From assembly GCA_934717185.1 (NCBI GenBank), contig CAKUYQ010000005.1, forward strand, positions 51,234-115,233: DNA of 64,000 bases, given 5' to 3'. The stretch is from an uncultured Bacteroidales bacterium. Its GTDB lineage: Bacteria > Bacteroidota > Bacteroidia > Bacteroidales > UBA932. The first letter of the stretch is position 1. Every line of letters starts with the position of its first letter. The notes beneath the pieces are model-generated. The model ran no database searches and was not told where the DNA came from. It worked only from the letters and a program-made list of their open reading frames with translations. The position numbers were made by a program, and so were the translations under genes. Shown here one piece after another: positions 63,106 to 64,000 of this stretch.

Positions 63106-63864
63106 CTATCTCTTAAGCCAAAAAAGTCTCTCGTCATCGCTCATTCTCTCAATGGCATACCTAAGCGTTGTTCTTGCCATCTTTGAACAGTTCTCCTTTA
63201 AGTATGCCCGCAACATCTCAATATTCTTCTTGCCAAGCTCCCTAAGCGCCCAACCGACAGCCTTCTGTATAAGGTCGTGTTTATGAGACAGCAGTCTGTC
63301 TGCAATCCTTAAAGTGTCGTCTAACCTGCCGGCCCTAATAAGCTGAAGTGTAGAGACAATTGATATTCTCTGTTCCCATAAGTTTCTGCTTCCCGACAAT
63401 CTGTCCAATAATGTTTTGTCGGGAAGAGTGTTATCTCCTAACGGACAAAGCAGCCAGTTACCAATAATGTAGGGGCAGGAGAGGTCTACCAAGTCCCAGT
63501 TGTTGGCCTGTTTTGCATTAGCTAAGTAGAAGTCTGTTATCTCTTTACGCCTTTTGGCCTTGCCCTGCTCTTCCGTCTCCCGCTTTTTTGGGAGTGCCGC
63601 TTTCATCTCCTCTACAAGCAGTAGAAAACCGCACAATCTTATCTCGTGCCACGGGGAATGGAGCAACTCCTGTATCTCATTCAATGAGAGCCGGTATTTG
63701 TATTCCTTTACAATCGCTCGTGTCTGAGGAACCTTTATTCCAAGGAATTTGTCCCCTTCGCCATACTCCCCTTTACCTGTCTTGAAAAAGCGGCTCAATA
63801 TTGCACACTGCCGGTCATCCCTCATTTGAAGCATCTTTGCTTCTATCTCATTAACCAAAGTCAT
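63106..63864 (-). CDS. DNA alkylation repair protein (AlkD-like HEAT repeat)
   Basis: The 252-residue all-helical protein follows the AlkD pattern: LGIKVPQTRAIVKEY, SPWHEIRLCGFLLLVEE, NNWDLVDLSCPYIIG, LWEQRISIVSTLQLIR and KHDLIQKAVGWALRELGKK. AlkD-type proteins remove alkylated bases such as N7-methylguanine. Within the gene, two copies of the CTTCCCGACA motif (63389, 63417) form an inverted pair, encoding LPDK and LSGSR. Confidence 0.88.
   Translation of the reverse strand: MTLVNEIEAKMLQMRDDRQCAILSRFFKTGKGEYGEGDKFLGIKVPQTRAIVKEYKYRLSLNEIQELLHSPWHEIRLCGFLLLVEEMKAALPKKRETEEQGKAKRRKEITDFYLANAKQANNWDLVDLSCPYIIGNWLLCPLGDNTLPDKTLLDRLSGSRNLWEQRISIVSTLQLIRAGRLDDTLRIADRLLSHKHDLIQKAVGWALRELGKKNIEMLRAYLKENCSKMARTTLRYAIERMSDDERLFWLKR
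63389..63426. repeat. inverted CTTCCCGACAA pair inside a gene
   Basis: CTTCCCGACAA (63389-63399) and TTTGTCGGGAAG (63415-63426) form an 11-bp stem in the middle of the AlkD-like gene, too far from its end to be its terminator. Confidence 0.8.
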
Positions 63865-64000
63865 TTACGCTATTTTTTTACAAAAATAACAGATTTTTTA
63901 AGTGGATGTGCTATCCTTTTAATTTATAATGGACAAGGCAACATTGTAGTTATAAATAACTTATGATTTTCAAATATAAACCTCTCTTTGTAAGAGAGGT
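63865..64000. other. upstream region of the AlkD-like gene
   Basis: AT-rich sequence without a recognisable gene up to the window edge. The final 17 bases (CTCTTTGTAAGAGAGG) contain a small inverted repeat. Confidence 0.4.

Overview
The window looks like a chromosomal segment of an anaerobic Bacteroidales bacterium. Evidence: Bacteroidetes-type -7 boxes (TAnnTTTG) sit ahead of several genes, Shine-Dalgarno sequences are absent, there are many SSC-type lipoproteins, a BACON-domain protein and a Big_5/Ig-like lipoprotein, and the metabolism is strictly anaerobic (crotonyl-CoA/butyryl-CoA genes with EtfAB, Hdr-like complex, rubrerythrin, flavodiiron protein, HydG). A cysteate-synthase-type PLP enzyme would fit a sulfonolipid-making lineage, but the genus cannot be fixed from the sequence.

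Layout. 1-4.5 kb: butyrate-type operon (crt, hbd, bcd, etfB, etfA) read rightward. 4.7-8.5 kb: Cys-rich small lipoprotein, SulP transporter, glutamine synthetase. 8.7-15.6 kb: one leftward operon, marR > hdrC-like > hdrB-like > hdrA-like > hdrC-like > membrane HdrDE/DsrMK-like > cysteate synthase, with a perfect 20-bp operator-like palindrome at the marR promoter. 15.6-19.8 kb: accessory modules (lipoprotein, HELAH metalloprotease, HEPN/MNT toxin-antitoxin) separated by copies of one short repeat. 19.9-20.5 kb: HigBA toxin-antitoxin. 20.5-39.2 kb: an 18.4-kb island between two 115-bp direct repeats that copy the 3' end and terminator of a cysteine hydrolase gene. 39-64 kb: mostly housekeeping genes (rubrerythrin, C69 dipeptidase, ispG, envelope proteins, relA/spoT, hydG, brkB, thioesterase, flavodiiron protein, ligA, PPi-type phosphofructokinase, GH13 enzyme, MATE and SMR exporters, tRNA-Thr, LOG protein, AlkD-like protein).

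The island is the most unusual part. It is one leftward gene set: WYL regulator, adenine-methyltransferase-like subunit, helicase-methyltransferase fusion, AlbA_2/Schlafen-type ATPase, HNH nuclease, an 858-residue protein I do not recognise, and a 2131-residue DUF1998 helicase of the DruE type, followed by a lipoprotein. It combines parts of a restriction-modification system with parts of a Druantia-III-like system, and has no integrase. I read it as a composite antiphage operon that entered at the 3' end of the cysteine hydrolase gene.

Two sequence-level signals are not explained by genes. First, the 10-mer CTTCCCGACA occurs 15 times by hand count, on both strands, in genes and between them, twice as inverted pairs, and never inside the island; this resembles the organisation of DNA uptake sequences. 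Second, several families of short intergenic repeats (AGTAA...TTACT miniature elements, GCYAAM hexamer arrays, TTTACTTTC nonamer arrays) recur next to gene ends.
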